Below, piece after piece: positions 46,256 to 54,955 of a stretch of 64,000 nucleotides of DNA (positions within the stretch are counted from its first letter, which is position 1; each line of letters begins with the position of its first letter). Under the pieces are notes generated by a model, which was not told the origin of the DNA, did not search any database, and saw only the letters and a program-made list of their open reading frames with translations. The position numbers and the translations under genes are program-made. Origin of the DNA: Promethearchaeota archaeon (GTDB lineage: Archaea; Asgardarchaeota; Lokiarchaeia; Sigyniarchaeales; SOKP01); the NCBI GenBank assembly GCA_019058295.1, contig JAHPZI010000021.1, forward strand, positions 41,167 through 105,166, written 5' to 3'.

Positions 46256-49222
46256 TTATCTTGCGTTGAATTCAGTTCTTTCTATAAGTTCTATTTGCAT
46301 ATTTTTATTTATTTTTGTGAAGTAGGCATTATATCCAGATATCCTTACTAATAACCAATGGTAATTTTCTGGATGGACCATTGCGTCTCTTAACATATCA
46401 GAGGTTACTATGTTAAATTGCCATTGCATTCCTCCTAAATCGATAAAACTCTGCACGTATCCTGTAAAAAGATCTAATGTTTCTCCATGAGAGTCTCCTG
46501 GATGGGGCACCAATTTAACGTTATATGAAGCATTATTTGGCATCTTTAAATGGTCTAAACTTGCGATTGTACGTATATTCTGAAGCAAAAGATCAGAGCT
46601 TCCTGGAGCAGGAGTTAAACCGGGTGTTAATGCCTTTCCTTTCTTTCTGCCAGAGGGCAGAGCGCCTGTAAGCATTCCATAACCCACATGATATGATATA
46701 GACCAGTATCCAACAAGATAAGTACCCCCTCTGTAATTCTTTTCGGATTTGTATAAATCATAACAATAATCTAATAAATCATCAGCAATATCTTTAGTTC
46801 CAGGTTCATCGGATCCAAATTTAGGAACTTTTTGGATTTTATTAAGTAATTCTGCAGAACCATTCTCAAAATTATCTTTTAAAGCATATAATAAGGTTGA
46901 ATAATTTATTTCCTTTTTATTATATATCAGATCTTTTATTACTAATAGACTATCAACAGCATCCGTAAGAGACACTAATGCTACTCCAGACGTATTATAA
47001 ACAGCACCACCTTGTACGAGATCTTTCCCCTTTTCTAAAGGACCGTCATAAAACGCAGATAAAAATGGAGTAGGTTTGATATATTGATGACTTTCACCTA
47101 AATAGTTATTAATTTCAATTGATTGATCAATTAAATATTTCAATTGTGTTTTATAGGCACTATAGAAATCCTCAAATTTTGGAAAATTGTCTAGATCAGG
47201 GAAACCTGTTTCGGGTCCCACTTGTACTCCAATTAAAGGGTGAATGCCATTATTTAATGCCATTTCAAGCGGAGCAACCATATTTAGAAGCATTGCATTA
47301 GTATGACCGAAATGCTTTCCTACAACAGTTGGTTCTACACAACCAGTAGCAGCCCAATCTCTCGCATCTTCTAAAGCAAATCCTTCATTAACAAGAGCTT
47401 CAATCATTGCTTTATCATTATGTATTGAAGGGCTGGAAACCATATTTATATTAACCTCTGTTAGGCGTCTTAGATATTCTTTAGAATTTATACCAGAATA
47501 ATATCTTGCATTCATATTGGGATCCTGAAAACACAACATTTCATTTGTTTTTAAAATAATGAATGTCATATCATTAACCGCATTATTACCATTACGATCT
47601 ACACCACCAATTGTAACCGTATCATCTGAGGAACTACCACCAAATAATTTATTTCCTATAGAAGGAATCAATGGATCATGGTCATTGATTCTTAAGATTA
47701 AGTTTCCTACAAGCTCAATGGATTTATTGATTATTTTCTCTTTTTCCTCATCGTTCGATGTTTTTTCCATTTCAGATAAGAAATATGGCTGCAGCATTTG
47801 ATCTAATCTTCCTATACTCATTGCAGAATTAGGATTCTCGCAATGAATGCAAGTAAAGCACGTCCAAATTGACTGAACTGCTTCTTGTAAGGTTTCTGCT
47901 GGTTTAGCAGGTACTTTAGCACATATTCTTGAAATTTCTTTCAATTCATCTATTCGTAGGGCTTGCTCAGGATCATTTGAATCTAAGCTTTCAGCAATTC
48001 GCAAGGCTTCCTCGCTCAAATGGTTAGCATAAGCTAAAGCCCCATTAATAGCAGTTTGAATTGCTTTGTAGAAATTTTTCTTTTCATCTGAAGTGGCCTC
48101 CGATTCCATTTTTACTGCTTTGTTTCTTATGCTTTCTAACCCTTCATTTAGTATCTTCGGAAAACCAGGAACTGTATGTGAAATGGCATTATTCTTCATC
48201 ATAAAGTAGAAGACCCATCTTTCCTCGATCCATAACGATTTAGGGTTATGCTTGTTAACGCGACAATGCTCTCGAACATTTCTTTCCATCCAGTAAGGAA
48301 ACACTTCTTGGCTTAATATATCTGCATCTTTAGGGGCAATATCGTTAGGATTAAGCTCGCGAACACCTAATGATTGTAATTCCGGCCAAGCAGCAGTACC
48401 AATCAATTCAGGATAAATTGGAATCCCTACTTCTTTTGATGTAGTGGAACCTGCGATAAGGAATTGACCATGAATTATAGGTTTTTTATTTGACATTATG
48501 TAATTTACTGCCCCCGCGTTTCGTAGTTCTGGATCAAATGGATTCCCAGATTTATCAGTTTCATAACCATTTTCTAAATGATACTCTGTCAACAATTTTG
48601 CTCGTTCAACGCAAATTGCAGGTTTTAATGCCCTTCTTCGACTTTTAAGATACTTTAAACGTGGAAAGTCATTAATAGAATAATTTGCTAAATAAGGATC
48701 CTTTAAATAATGCACGTTATCAATTTTCCGATTTAGTGCGTCACTTTTAAGCTTTCTATTTTCTTCACCTTTTTCAATTTCTTCAATCGAATGTATTAAA
48801 CGGTTTTCGGGACCTTTATAACCCTTAATTTTAGCACCCGTGGCGAGTGTAGTAAGATATGAGAATTTAGTAAGATATGCCATATTACCTTCAAAAGACA
48901 TTGAATTATCTAAAAGATATTCGAGTGTTTCATCTGCAGATTTATCCCAAGTTTCTGCTAGAGTCGCCTTATCTTTATAGATTATTTTTATGTTTGGATC
49001 ATCAACTATCCCTTCTTCGGCAGTTATTTTTCCATTATCAAAGATTAATTTTAAATTAAATCCACCATCACGAGTTGTAAATTGATATTTGGCATTAAAA
49101 ATGAATCCTGTCTTCTCGTTATAAATTTCCTTTCGCAATCTTCTGCGTGTAAAAACTATATCTAAAAGTCCAAGAGTTTCTTTAAATTTCTCTAATGATT
49201 CATTAATTTCAGCTTCATTCAT
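46256..49222 (-). CDS. Glycyl radical enzyme with N-terminal SCP2 domain
   Basis: The 988-aa product is longer than the usual ~790-850. Residues about 40-150 look like an SCP2 sterol/lipid-binding domain (DNGKITAEEGIVDDPNIKIIYKD, TLAETWDKSADETLEYLL). The rest is a pyruvate-formate-lyase-like barrel with active-site C628 in AATGCVEPTVVG and the glycyl radical motif RISGYNAYF, giving G963. The GCVEP motif places it with dehydratase/lyase and alkylsuccinate-type enzymes rather than true Pfl. The SCP2 domain suggests a hydrophobic substrate; the reaction cannot be named. It is the first gene of an operon with its activase and is divergent from the trpE leader. Confidence 0.88.
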   Translation of the reverse strand: MNEAEINESLEKFKETLGLLDIVFTRRRLRKEIYNEKTGFIFNAKYQFTTRDGGFNLKLIFDNGKITAEEGIVDDPNIKIIYKDKATLAETWDKSADETLEYLLDNSMSFEGNMAYLTKFSYLTTLATGAKIKGYKGPENRLIHSIEEIEKGEENRKLKSDALNRKIDNVHYLKDPYLANYSINDFPRLKYLKSRRRALKPAICVERAKLLTEYHLENGYETDKSGNPFDPELRNAGAVNYIMSNKKPIIHGQFLIAGSTTSKEVGIPIYPELIGTAAWPELQSLGVRELNPNDIAPKDADILSQEVFPYWMERNVREHCRVNKHNPKSLWIEERWVFYFMMKNNAISHTVPGFPKILNEGLESIRNKAVKMESEATSDEKKNFYKAIQTAINGALAYANHLSEEALRIAESLDSNDPEQALRIDELKEISRICAKVPAKPAETLQEAVQSIWTCFTCIHCENPNSAMSIGRLDQMLQPYFLSEMEKTSNDEEKEKIINKSIELVGNLILRINDHDPLIPSIGNKLFGGSSSDDTVTIGGVDRNGNNAVNDMTFIILKTNEMLCFQDPNMNARYYSGINSKEYLRRLTEVNINMVSSPSIHNDKAMIEALVNEGFALEDARDWAATGCVEPTVVGKHFGHTNAMLLNMVAPLEMALNNGIHPLIGVQVGPETGFPDLDNFPKFEDFYSAYKTQLKYLIDQSIEINNYLGESHQYIKPTPFLSAFYDGPLEKGKDLVQGGAVYNTSGVALVSLTDAVDSLLVIKDLIYNKKEINYSTLLYALKDNFENGSAELLNKIQKVPKFGSDEPGTKDIADDLLDYCYDLYKSEKNYRGGTYLVGYWSISYHVGYGMLTGALPSGRKKGKALTPGLTPAPGSSDLLLQNIRTIASLDHLKMPNNASYNVKLVPHPGDSHGETLDLFTGYVQSFIDLGGMQWQFNIVTSDMLRDAMVHPENYHWLLVRISGYNAYFTKINKNMQIELIERTEFNAR

Positions 49223-49364
49223 TTTAATATTCCCCTAGTCTTAGAAATCTCGAATTTTTTTATTATTAATTGTTTTTAGTTATCCTAATTTTTAAATATC
49301 ATCATTCTATTTAACAAGCTTCGTTTTAAATATTAGAATAAAAGATTAATAATTGGATAAAAAA

Positions 49365-49374
49365 AATATAAATA
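49365..49374 (+). promoter_or_regulatory. TATA-like box of the trpE operon leader
   Basis: AAATATAAAT preceded by an A-rich BRE-like tract, 62 nt before the first leader ATG. The spacing matches the trpD leader. Confidence 0.5.
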
Positions 49375-49426
49375 CAACCTAAACCTTATTCTATTAAAAA
49401 ACCTCAAAACAAGTTGTTTACTAAGT

Positions 49427-49498
49427 ATGAATAATATGAAAAATAGTGTTGATTTTCAAGAACCAACTTGGTTTTGGGACTGGCGTTGGCACGCATAG
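49427..49498 (+). CDS. trp leader peptide 2 (20-23 aa, Trp-rich)
   Basis: The ORF has two in-frame ATGs (49427 and 49436) and ends WFWDWRWHA followed by UAG, with four Trp in the last nine residues. The C-terminal pattern W-F-x-x-W-R-W-H-A-stop is shared with the leader before trpD, while the N-terminal half differs completely. It sits about 150 nt before trpE. As in leader 1, the final codons form the 5' arm of a hairpin with the stop codon in its loop. It is interpreted as a tryptophan-sensing leader peptide. Confidence 0.82.
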   Translation: MNNMKNSVDFQEPTWFWDWRWHA

Positions 49499-49513
49499 AA
49501 CGTGCGCAATGGC
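49483..49513 (+). promoter_or_regulatory. Putative trp attenuator 2: hairpin
   Basis: TTGGCACGC (49486-49494) pairs with CGTGCGCAA (49501-49509) with a bulged G, plus flanking GC pairs at 49483-49484 and 49512-49513. The loop carries the UAG. Nearly identical to attenuator 1; the only change in the stem is A for G at 49500, which opens the innermost pair. T-rich sequence (CTTATTTT, TTTCTTTTCTT) follows. Confidence 0.65.
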
Positions 49514-49644
49514 TTAACTTATTTTAGGATTTCTTTTCTTATAACGCATATAAAGAATAAGGGATTCTAATTCAAATTTTAATTATTAAGTTTTTTATTC
49601 AATAAAATAAATGATAAAAGAAATAGAAAAATAGTGGAATTGTA

Positions 49645-51138
49645 ATGGAATTTGATATTCATATTGAAAAAATTGGAGAATTGGATGATATATTTGGGTT
49701 TTATAAATATTTAGTGAAACGTTATGATTTGAAAAAACATGCTTTATTAGAGTCCGCTTCAGAAAATACAAAAGAAACCTTATATAGTTTTATTGCAATG
49801 CAACCGGATTTCATGCTTGAAATTAATGAGGATAAGTTTAAAATATATGATATCTCTACTGCCCGAGGGGAAAGAATTAAAGAATACGTAGAATCTAGAG
49901 ATCCTGCCGTGGAAAGACCGCATAATCCCTTGCCATTTAAAGATAATGTCGAATATAATATGGTTGCGCTCGATACTTTGAGCCATCTCACACCTTATTC
50001 TAATCTTCCTTTCACAGAATTATTCCCAAGGAACATCTTTTACGGCGGGATGCTTGGGTATATAGGGTATGACGTAGTTGCTCCTTATGTGGGTTATAAA
50101 TCTACAAGCGAATTTCCAGATATTTTAATGGGGCTCTATACAAAAGCATTGGTCTATTCACATAAATCAAATGCATTATTCATGATTGATAATAGCATTA
50201 ATGATTATTCAAAAGATAAAGATATCCGATATCAACTCAGCTTATTTAATAGAAATCATAATTCAGATGAAGTTGGAGAAATATCCTTGGATATTGAAGA
50301 GGTGGATGAATCTCATTTCAGATCCAACACAAGCAAGAGTGCTCATGAAAGAATGGTAGAAAAGACAAAAGAATACATTTATGATGGAGATATTATACAA
50401 GCAGTTATCTCCCGAAGGCTCTATACAGAGACAAAAATAGATCCTATGGCAATTTATGAGGTTCTAAGAGTTCTTAATCCATCGCAATATATGTACAATA
50501 TAAATTTTGGTAATATTCGCATCATTGGGAGTAGTCCAGAAGCACTTATCTCAAAAAATAAAGATATTCTTAATACTGTGCCAATTGCCGGAACCATAAG
50601 AAGAGGCAAAACTCCAGAAGAAGATACAAAATTAGAAAAGGAATTGTTAGAGGACCCAAAGGAAAAGGCTGAACATATCATGCTTGTGGATTTAGCACGC
50701 AACGACCTCGCAAAAGTTTCATATCCAGGTTCTGTTGATACATTTGAACTCATGACAGTTCAAAAATATCAAAAAGTTCAACATATTGTTAGTAAAGTGA
50801 GAAGTAAGACACCTCTTGATGGGTATCAAGTTCTAAAAAGCGTATTCCCAGCAGGTACTCTTTCAGGAGCACCTAAAAAGCGTGCTATGGAAATAATACA
50901 AGAATTAGAAACAGAATCGAGAGGACCTTATGGGGGTGGTGTCGGCTATTTCTCATTTAATGGAGATATGGCGTTTGCCATTGCGATTAGGACACTTTTT
51001 GGGATGAATGGTACATATTTTGCTCAAGCAGGAGGCGGGATTGTCGCAGATAGCCAACCACATGAAGAGTACACAGAGACCTACAATAAGTTATATAGTG
51101 TTATAAAATCGATAAAAATTGCGGAGGCAAGAAAATAA
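49645..51138 (+). CDS. trpE: Anthranilate synthase component I
   Basis: Chorismate-binding enzyme of 497 aa. The feedback motif LLES lies at residues 34-37, and the catalytic blocks VPIAGTIRRG, LVDLARNDL, LSGAPKKRAMEII and GPYGGGVGY are complete. It makes anthranilate from chorismate using ammonia from TrpG. GTGGA lies just upstream of the ATG. The LLES motif implies allosteric inhibition by tryptophan in addition to the leader-based control proposed here. Its stop overlaps the trpG start (TAATG). Confidence 0.96.
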   Translation: MEFDIHIEKIGELDDIFGFYKYLVKRYDLKKHALLESASENTKETLYSFIAMQPDFMLEINEDKFKIYDISTARGERIKEYVESRDPAVERPHNPLPFKDNVEYNMVALDTLSHLTPYSNLPFTELFPRNIFYGGMLGYIGYDVVAPYVGYKSTSEFPDILMGLYTKALVYSHKSNALFMIDNSINDYSKDKDIRYQLSLFNRNHNSDEVGEISLDIEEVDESHFRSNTSKSAHERMVEKTKEYIYDGDIIQAVISRRLYTETKIDPMAIYEVLRVLNPSQYMYNINFGNIRIIGSSPEALISKNKDILNTVPIAGTIRRGKTPEEDTKLEKELLEDPKEKAEHIMLVDLARNDLAKVSYPGSVDTFELMTVQKYQKVQHIVSKVRSKTPLDGYQVLKSVFPAGTLSGAPKKRAMEIIQELETESRGPYGGGVGYFSFNGDMAFAIAIRTLFGMNGTYFAQAGGGIVADSQPHEEYTETYNKLYSVIKSIKIAEARK

Positions 51139-51737
51139 TGAAAATCCTATTTATTAACAATTATGATAGTTTTGTTTATAATTTGGTCAATTATATCTGT
51201 CAATTAGAACCCAACGGCCAAATTATTATCGAGGATAACCATATTGCGGTGGACAAGATTAAAGAAATGAATGTTGATAAAATAATTATTTCACCAGGAC
51301 CTGGACATCCTAAGTATGACACGGGCACAGTAATTCCCATCATTAAAGAATTTTATTCCAAAATACCAATATTAGGAATTTGCCTAGGGCATCAAGCTAT
51401 TGTCGAAGCTTTCGGCGAAGATGAGAATATGGAATATGTGGGCAGAGCTAAAGTAGGGCCCATGCACGGCAAGGAATCTAAAGTCTTTCACGACCAAGAA
51501 ACAATTCTTAAGGACATCCCTAATCCACTCCAAGTAATTAGATATCACTCACTTTCCGCAAAATCCGATATTTTACCCCAAAACCTTAAAATTAGTGCGA
51601 CTGCGGATGATGGCACAATCATGGGGGTTAGGCATAAACAATATCCTATAGAAGGGGTCCAATTCCATCCCGAGTCGATAAAAATGAAACCTTATGGAAT
51701 ACAATTATTAAAAAATTTCTTAGAATTAAAAATATAA
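51138..51737 (+). CDS. trpG: Anthranilate synthase component II (glutamine amidotransferase)
   Basis: Class I glutamine amidotransferase of 199 aa with nucleophile C82 in GICLGHQAI and the catalytic pair H177 and E179 in FHPES. SPGPGHP is also present. It supplies ammonia to TrpE. Translation is coupled to trpE through a 1-bp overlap. Its 3' terminal sequence is repeated three times downstream (53905, 55665, 56382), all in the same orientation. Confidence 0.96.
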   Translation: MKILFINNYDSFVYNLVNYICQLEPNGQIIIEDNHIAVDKIKEMNVDKIIISPGPGHPKYDTGTVIPIIKEFYSKIPILGICLGHQAIVEAFGEDENMEYVGRAKVGPMHGKESKVFHDQETILKDIPNPLQVIRYHSLSAKSDILPQNLKISATADDGTIMGVRHKQYPIEGVQFHPESIKMKPYGIQLLKNFLELKI

Positions 51738-51789
51738 GAATTTATCTAAAGTTTCTTGATGAAAGAAATAGTTGAAAAAAATAAAAGAA

Positions 51790-53454
51790 TTAAAGAAATG
51801 GAGCTGCATTCGATAAAGTAAATGCGAAGGGTGCTAATGTGCTTAGTAGACAAGTTATAATTATTGTAGTTACAATAGCTCCCGCAATGATATTACCAGA
51901 TTCTTTATAGAGAACCGCTAATACAAATGAACATAGAAGAGTAACAGGGGTTGCTATTATCAGAAAGATCATAGTAAAATAATTATTGGATACTACACAG
52001 AATAAGATTATATAGAAATATAAATATAATATCTGAAATAGAAATCCTAATACTCCAGTTTTTATTAATCCCTTTGGTTTGTCTCTAAGTTTTGTTTGGA
52101 ACAGTAACTGCATAAGTATTCCGAGTGTTATCATAATTAAGAAAATAATAGTAAAATAGATTGGAACCCAAGGCAATTTAAATATTGAAGGAATCCATCC
52201 GATATAATTGAATCCAAATGTGAGAATTAGTATACTATAGAGAATTCCTCCTAAGATGATCCCTAATACAATATTTCTAAAAATTAATTCTTTCGGTTGT
52301 TTTAATGATTTTAGTATATATTCTTTTAATGAAGAATCCGACTTTTTAGCAATATTTCGGAGGAGCAATAGGATACCGAAGGCTTGTCCAAATAAAAGCA
52401 TAGTAAATAATCCAGCAATGCTGAGAGGAAGTGTAAAGAGGATCCATGACATAATGACCATTCCTGGAATTCCAAATCCCAAGGAATATAATATTAGCTT
52501 TTTCGATAAACTCCTTACACTTTCGTTCGGCTCCTCAATCTCAATAATTTCCTCTTCCTTCTGATGCAAGATTACCCTTGAAAGTGGTTTTATCAGTAAG
52601 AAAAATAACCCAAGTCCTGCTGTTACCTGCATTACCAGAATCCAAAATCTAAAATGGGCGTAGAAATTTTCATCTGGAGCTTTCACATTAGGGAATGTGT
52701 TTACAACCCAGTATCTTGCTTCCCTTATAAAGTCTGAATCCCAAGCAAGGGTTAAATGATCGCTATTATCATCAAGATAAATCATTGAAGCATTACGTTC
52801 AAAATCTCCATATAATTTATTCACATAGACATTTTTCGTTTTTTTACCTAACCAATCCCCCATTTCTGTTTTAGTTCTTTCCAAGGGATGTGCTTCATCA
52901 TAACGAGCTTGGATCATGAGAATATTCAAACTTCTATTAGAAATATCATCCTTTTCGATTTCCAAGCCTGATCCGACTAAAATTAGACACTTAAAATCAT
53001 CATCTTCCTTGACTACCCTATTTCCCGGCCATCCTCCCATGCTATATCCAAGGTATCCTAAATTATGTATGTCAACATCGCTTCTTTCATCTAAGTACTT
53101 TTTTACTGCTTTAACATCCCTGTCTAATTTATCAAAACTGATAGCTCCCGTACTTTGACCATGTCCTCTAAAATCTAGTGTTACTACTATAAAACCAGCA
53201 GCGGCCATTTCAATCGCGTAACCTTTTAAAAACTCTTTAGTTGCGGAACCACCATGCCCCAAAATCATCGCTTTCATCTTCTTATCACCATTAATTGGTT
53301 CGAATACATTAAAATAAATGGTAATACCATCATCAGTTTTAGTTGTCAATCCATATGTCACCTTAACACTCGCAGGTGTTGCAAACATAAAGACAGTGCC
53401 CAAAATAAAGCATGAAATAAGAATAGAACCAGTCAAAATCCGTTTTCTGTTCAT
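51790..53454 (-). CDS. Membrane-anchored alpha/beta hydrolase
   Basis: The 554-aa product begins with a signal-anchor-like helix (about 6-28). An alpha/beta hydrolase domain follows (HGGSATKEF for the oxyanion region, nucleophile Ser in GYSMGGWPG, and a final His in NSDHLTLAW). The C-terminal half has about seven membrane helices. The catalytic domain would face outside if the first helix is an anchor. It is probably an esterase, lipase or peptidase acting at the membrane; the substrate is unknown. It is convergent with trpG and lies in the first segment bracketed by trpG 3'-end copies. Confidence 0.8.
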   Translation of the reverse strand: MNRKRILTGSILISCFILGTVFMFATPASVKVTYGLTTKTDDGITIYFNVFEPINGDKKMKAMILGHGGSATKEFLKGYAIEMAAAGFIVVTLDFRGHGQSTGAISFDKLDRDVKAVKKYLDERSDVDIHNLGYLGYSMGGWPGNRVVKEDDDFKCLILVGSGLEIEKDDISNRSLNILMIQARYDEAHPLERTKTEMGDWLGKKTKNVYVNKLYGDFERNASMIYLDDNSDHLTLAWDSDFIREARYWVVNTFPNVKAPDENFYAHFRFWILVMQVTAGLGLFFLLIKPLSRVILHQKEEEIIEIEEPNESVRSLSKKLILYSLGFGIPGMVIMSWILFTLPLSIAGLFTMLLFGQAFGILLLLRNIAKKSDSSLKEYILKSLKQPKELIFRNIVLGIILGGILYSILILTFGFNYIGWIPSIFKLPWVPIYFTIIFLIMITLGILMQLLFQTKLRDKPKGLIKTGVLGFLFQILYLYFYIILFCVVSNNYFTMIFLIIATPVTLLCSFVLAVLYKESGNIIAGAIVTTIIITCLLSTLAPFAFTLSNAAPFL

Positions 53455-53648
53455 AGTATCTACTCTTACTTATTGGATATTAAATAAATTTTAGATATTA
53501 TGAGTAGTTTATTCTTGGTTTATTTATAAGTGTTATTAAGATTATCAAAATTTAGAACTAAATATTGTTCTATAAAACCTTAAATTAAAAATTATATCGT
53601 AAAATTAAAATCATCAGAATATAATATGAATGTATAGGAGTGATTTAA

Positions 53649-53879
53649 ATGACTATACTAAAAATAGAACAAGGTCAATCGCAAAAGATTGTAGATTTAG
53701 AAATTAAAGTCTTAGAAATTGAAGAATTAAATTATGTTAAATTTTCTATTAATCAACATGGAACCATCGTAAAATTTGGTGGAGGGCAAGAGGACAAATT
53801 CACAGCATTTGAAAAAATTTTCGAAGTCAAAGAAATAGGGAGATCACTTTTAGTTTTAGAAGTGATTGATGATAAATAA
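53649..53879 (+). CDS. Small hypothetical protein (76 aa)
   Basis: No family recognised. The product is a compact beta-rich protein (VDLEIKVLEIEELNYVKF...) with no Cys, signal or membrane segment. GGAGTGAT precedes the ATG at good spacing. It is directly followed by a small inverted repeat and a degraded trpG 3' end. Confidence 0.6.
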   Translation: MTILKIEQGQSQKIVDLEIKVLEIEELNYVKFSINQHGTIVKFGGGQEDKFTAFEKIFEVKEIGRSLLVLEVIDDK

Positions 53880-53904
53880 CTAAAATTCATAGGAAAATGA
53901 GAAA

Positions 53905-53992
53905 TTTCCTATTGAAGATGTTCAATCCCCCCGAATCCATTAGAATGAAGCCTCATGGAATGCAAATCCTGAAAAATTTCTTAAAATTATAA
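53905..53992 (+). pseudogene. trpG 3'-end fragment, copy 1 (degraded)
   Basis: The 3' part of this segment reads in one frame PESIRMKPHGMQILKNFLKL then TAA, clearly the TrpG C-terminus. A small deletion just before it breaks the frame with the PIE-VQ codons upstream. It starts about 25 bp after the 76-aa gene and lies in the same orientation as trpG. Confidence 0.8.
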
Positions 53993-54025
53993 ATTTTAAT
54001 TATCAAAGTCCCCTTTAATTATATT

Positions 54026-54940
54026 ATGAAGGTTGCAATAACCGGAATATCCTCAAAATTGGGACATGTAATACTTCCATTACTTGAATCTGATCCAGAA
54101 ATTACTGAGGTCTTAGGGATTGATCTTAAAGAACCCGAGACATCTTATTCAAAAGTTAAATTTCTCCAACGAGATGTAAGGGATGAATCTCTTGCGGAAG
54201 AGTTCAAAGGATATGATATATTAATGCATTTGGCTTTTATTGTTAGGACACCACTCCCTAAAGATTTCTTTTCTATTAATGTAGATGGGAGTAAAAATGT
54301 TTTTAATTCGGCTATTCAAGCGGGAGTTAAGAAAATCATTTATGCTAGCTCTATTGCAGCTTATGGAAGCTTTCCCGACAATCCTATTCCAATTACTGAA
54401 GACCATCCTATTAGACTTGCGGAACCCAAGTTTTACTACAATGAAACTAAATACCTCGTCGAAAAATACTTAGATAAGTTGGAGAGTGAGAATCCTGAGA
54501 TTATTTTTACTCGATTCCGCCCTTGCATTATATTATTTGGAAAAGCTTTACTCATGAATGATAAGAAGGTACTAAGCATAGCGCCTGAGGTTCCATTTCA
54601 ATATATCTGGGGAGATGATCTAGCGCAAGCATTCTATTTAGCCACTAAAAAGAATGCCCCTGGGATCTTTAATATGGCGGGAGATAATCCACTTACATCT
54701 AGAGAGATTGCTGAAAGATTAGGAATGAAACTTGTGACAATAAATTGGCACGTAGCAAAATTTTTAGTGGGTTTCACCTATAAATTACACTTACAAAAGA
54801 AAATAAACACCGGTTGGGTGTGGGCTGCTCGATATCCAACTATTGTTGATTGTTCTAAAGCTAAGAAAGAACTAGGATGGACCCCTCAATTTGACACGCT
54901 TGGATCAATAAAAAAAAATTTAGAAGTACATTACGGATAA
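54026..54940 (+). CDS. NAD-dependent epimerase/dehydratase (SDR)
   Basis: Extended short-chain dehydrogenase/reductase of 304 aa with the Rossmann start TGISSKLGHVILP, the catalytic YxxxK (YNETKYLVEK), and SSIAAYGSF with the serine. The C-terminal part has the epimerase type GDNPLTSREIAERLG. It may change a nucleotide sugar or a steroid-like ring, but the substrate is not predictable. It is followed 15 bp later by the ADC-like gene (probable operon). The pair is bracketed by trpG 3'-end copies. Confidence 0.85.
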   Translation: MKVAITGISSKLGHVILPLLESDPEITEVLGIDLKEPETSYSKVKFLQRDVRDESLAEEFKGYDILMHLAFIVRTPLPKDFFSINVDGSKNVFNSAIQAGVKKIIYASSIAAYGSFPDNPIPITEDHPIRLAEPKFYYNETKYLVEKYLDKLESENPEIIFTRFRPCIILFGKALLMNDKKVLSIAPEVPFQYIWGDDLAQAFYLATKKNAPGIFNMAGDNPLTSREIAERLGMKLVTINWHVAKFLVGFTYKLHLQKKINTGWVWAARYPTIVDCSKAKKELGWTPQFDTLGSIKKNLEVHYG

Positions 54941-54955
54941 GTTGTATTGTTAAAA

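Larger units (their letters stand above)
49223..49644. other. Divergent spacer carrying the trpE leader
   Basis: A 422-bp region between the glycyl radical enzyme gene (minus) and trpE (plus). It contains a TATA-like box near 49365, a Trp-rich open reading frame (49427 or 49436 to 49498), a hairpin over its stop codon and T-rich sequence, then A/T-rich leader up to trpE. Confidence 0.7.

Noticed and set aside
46256..49222. Naming the glycyl radical enzyme as pyruvate formate-lyase or alkylsuccinate synthase
   Set aside because: GCVEP excludes the Pfl Cys-Cys active site, and no subunits or downstream genes typical of alkylsuccinate synthase are adjacent; substrate left open.
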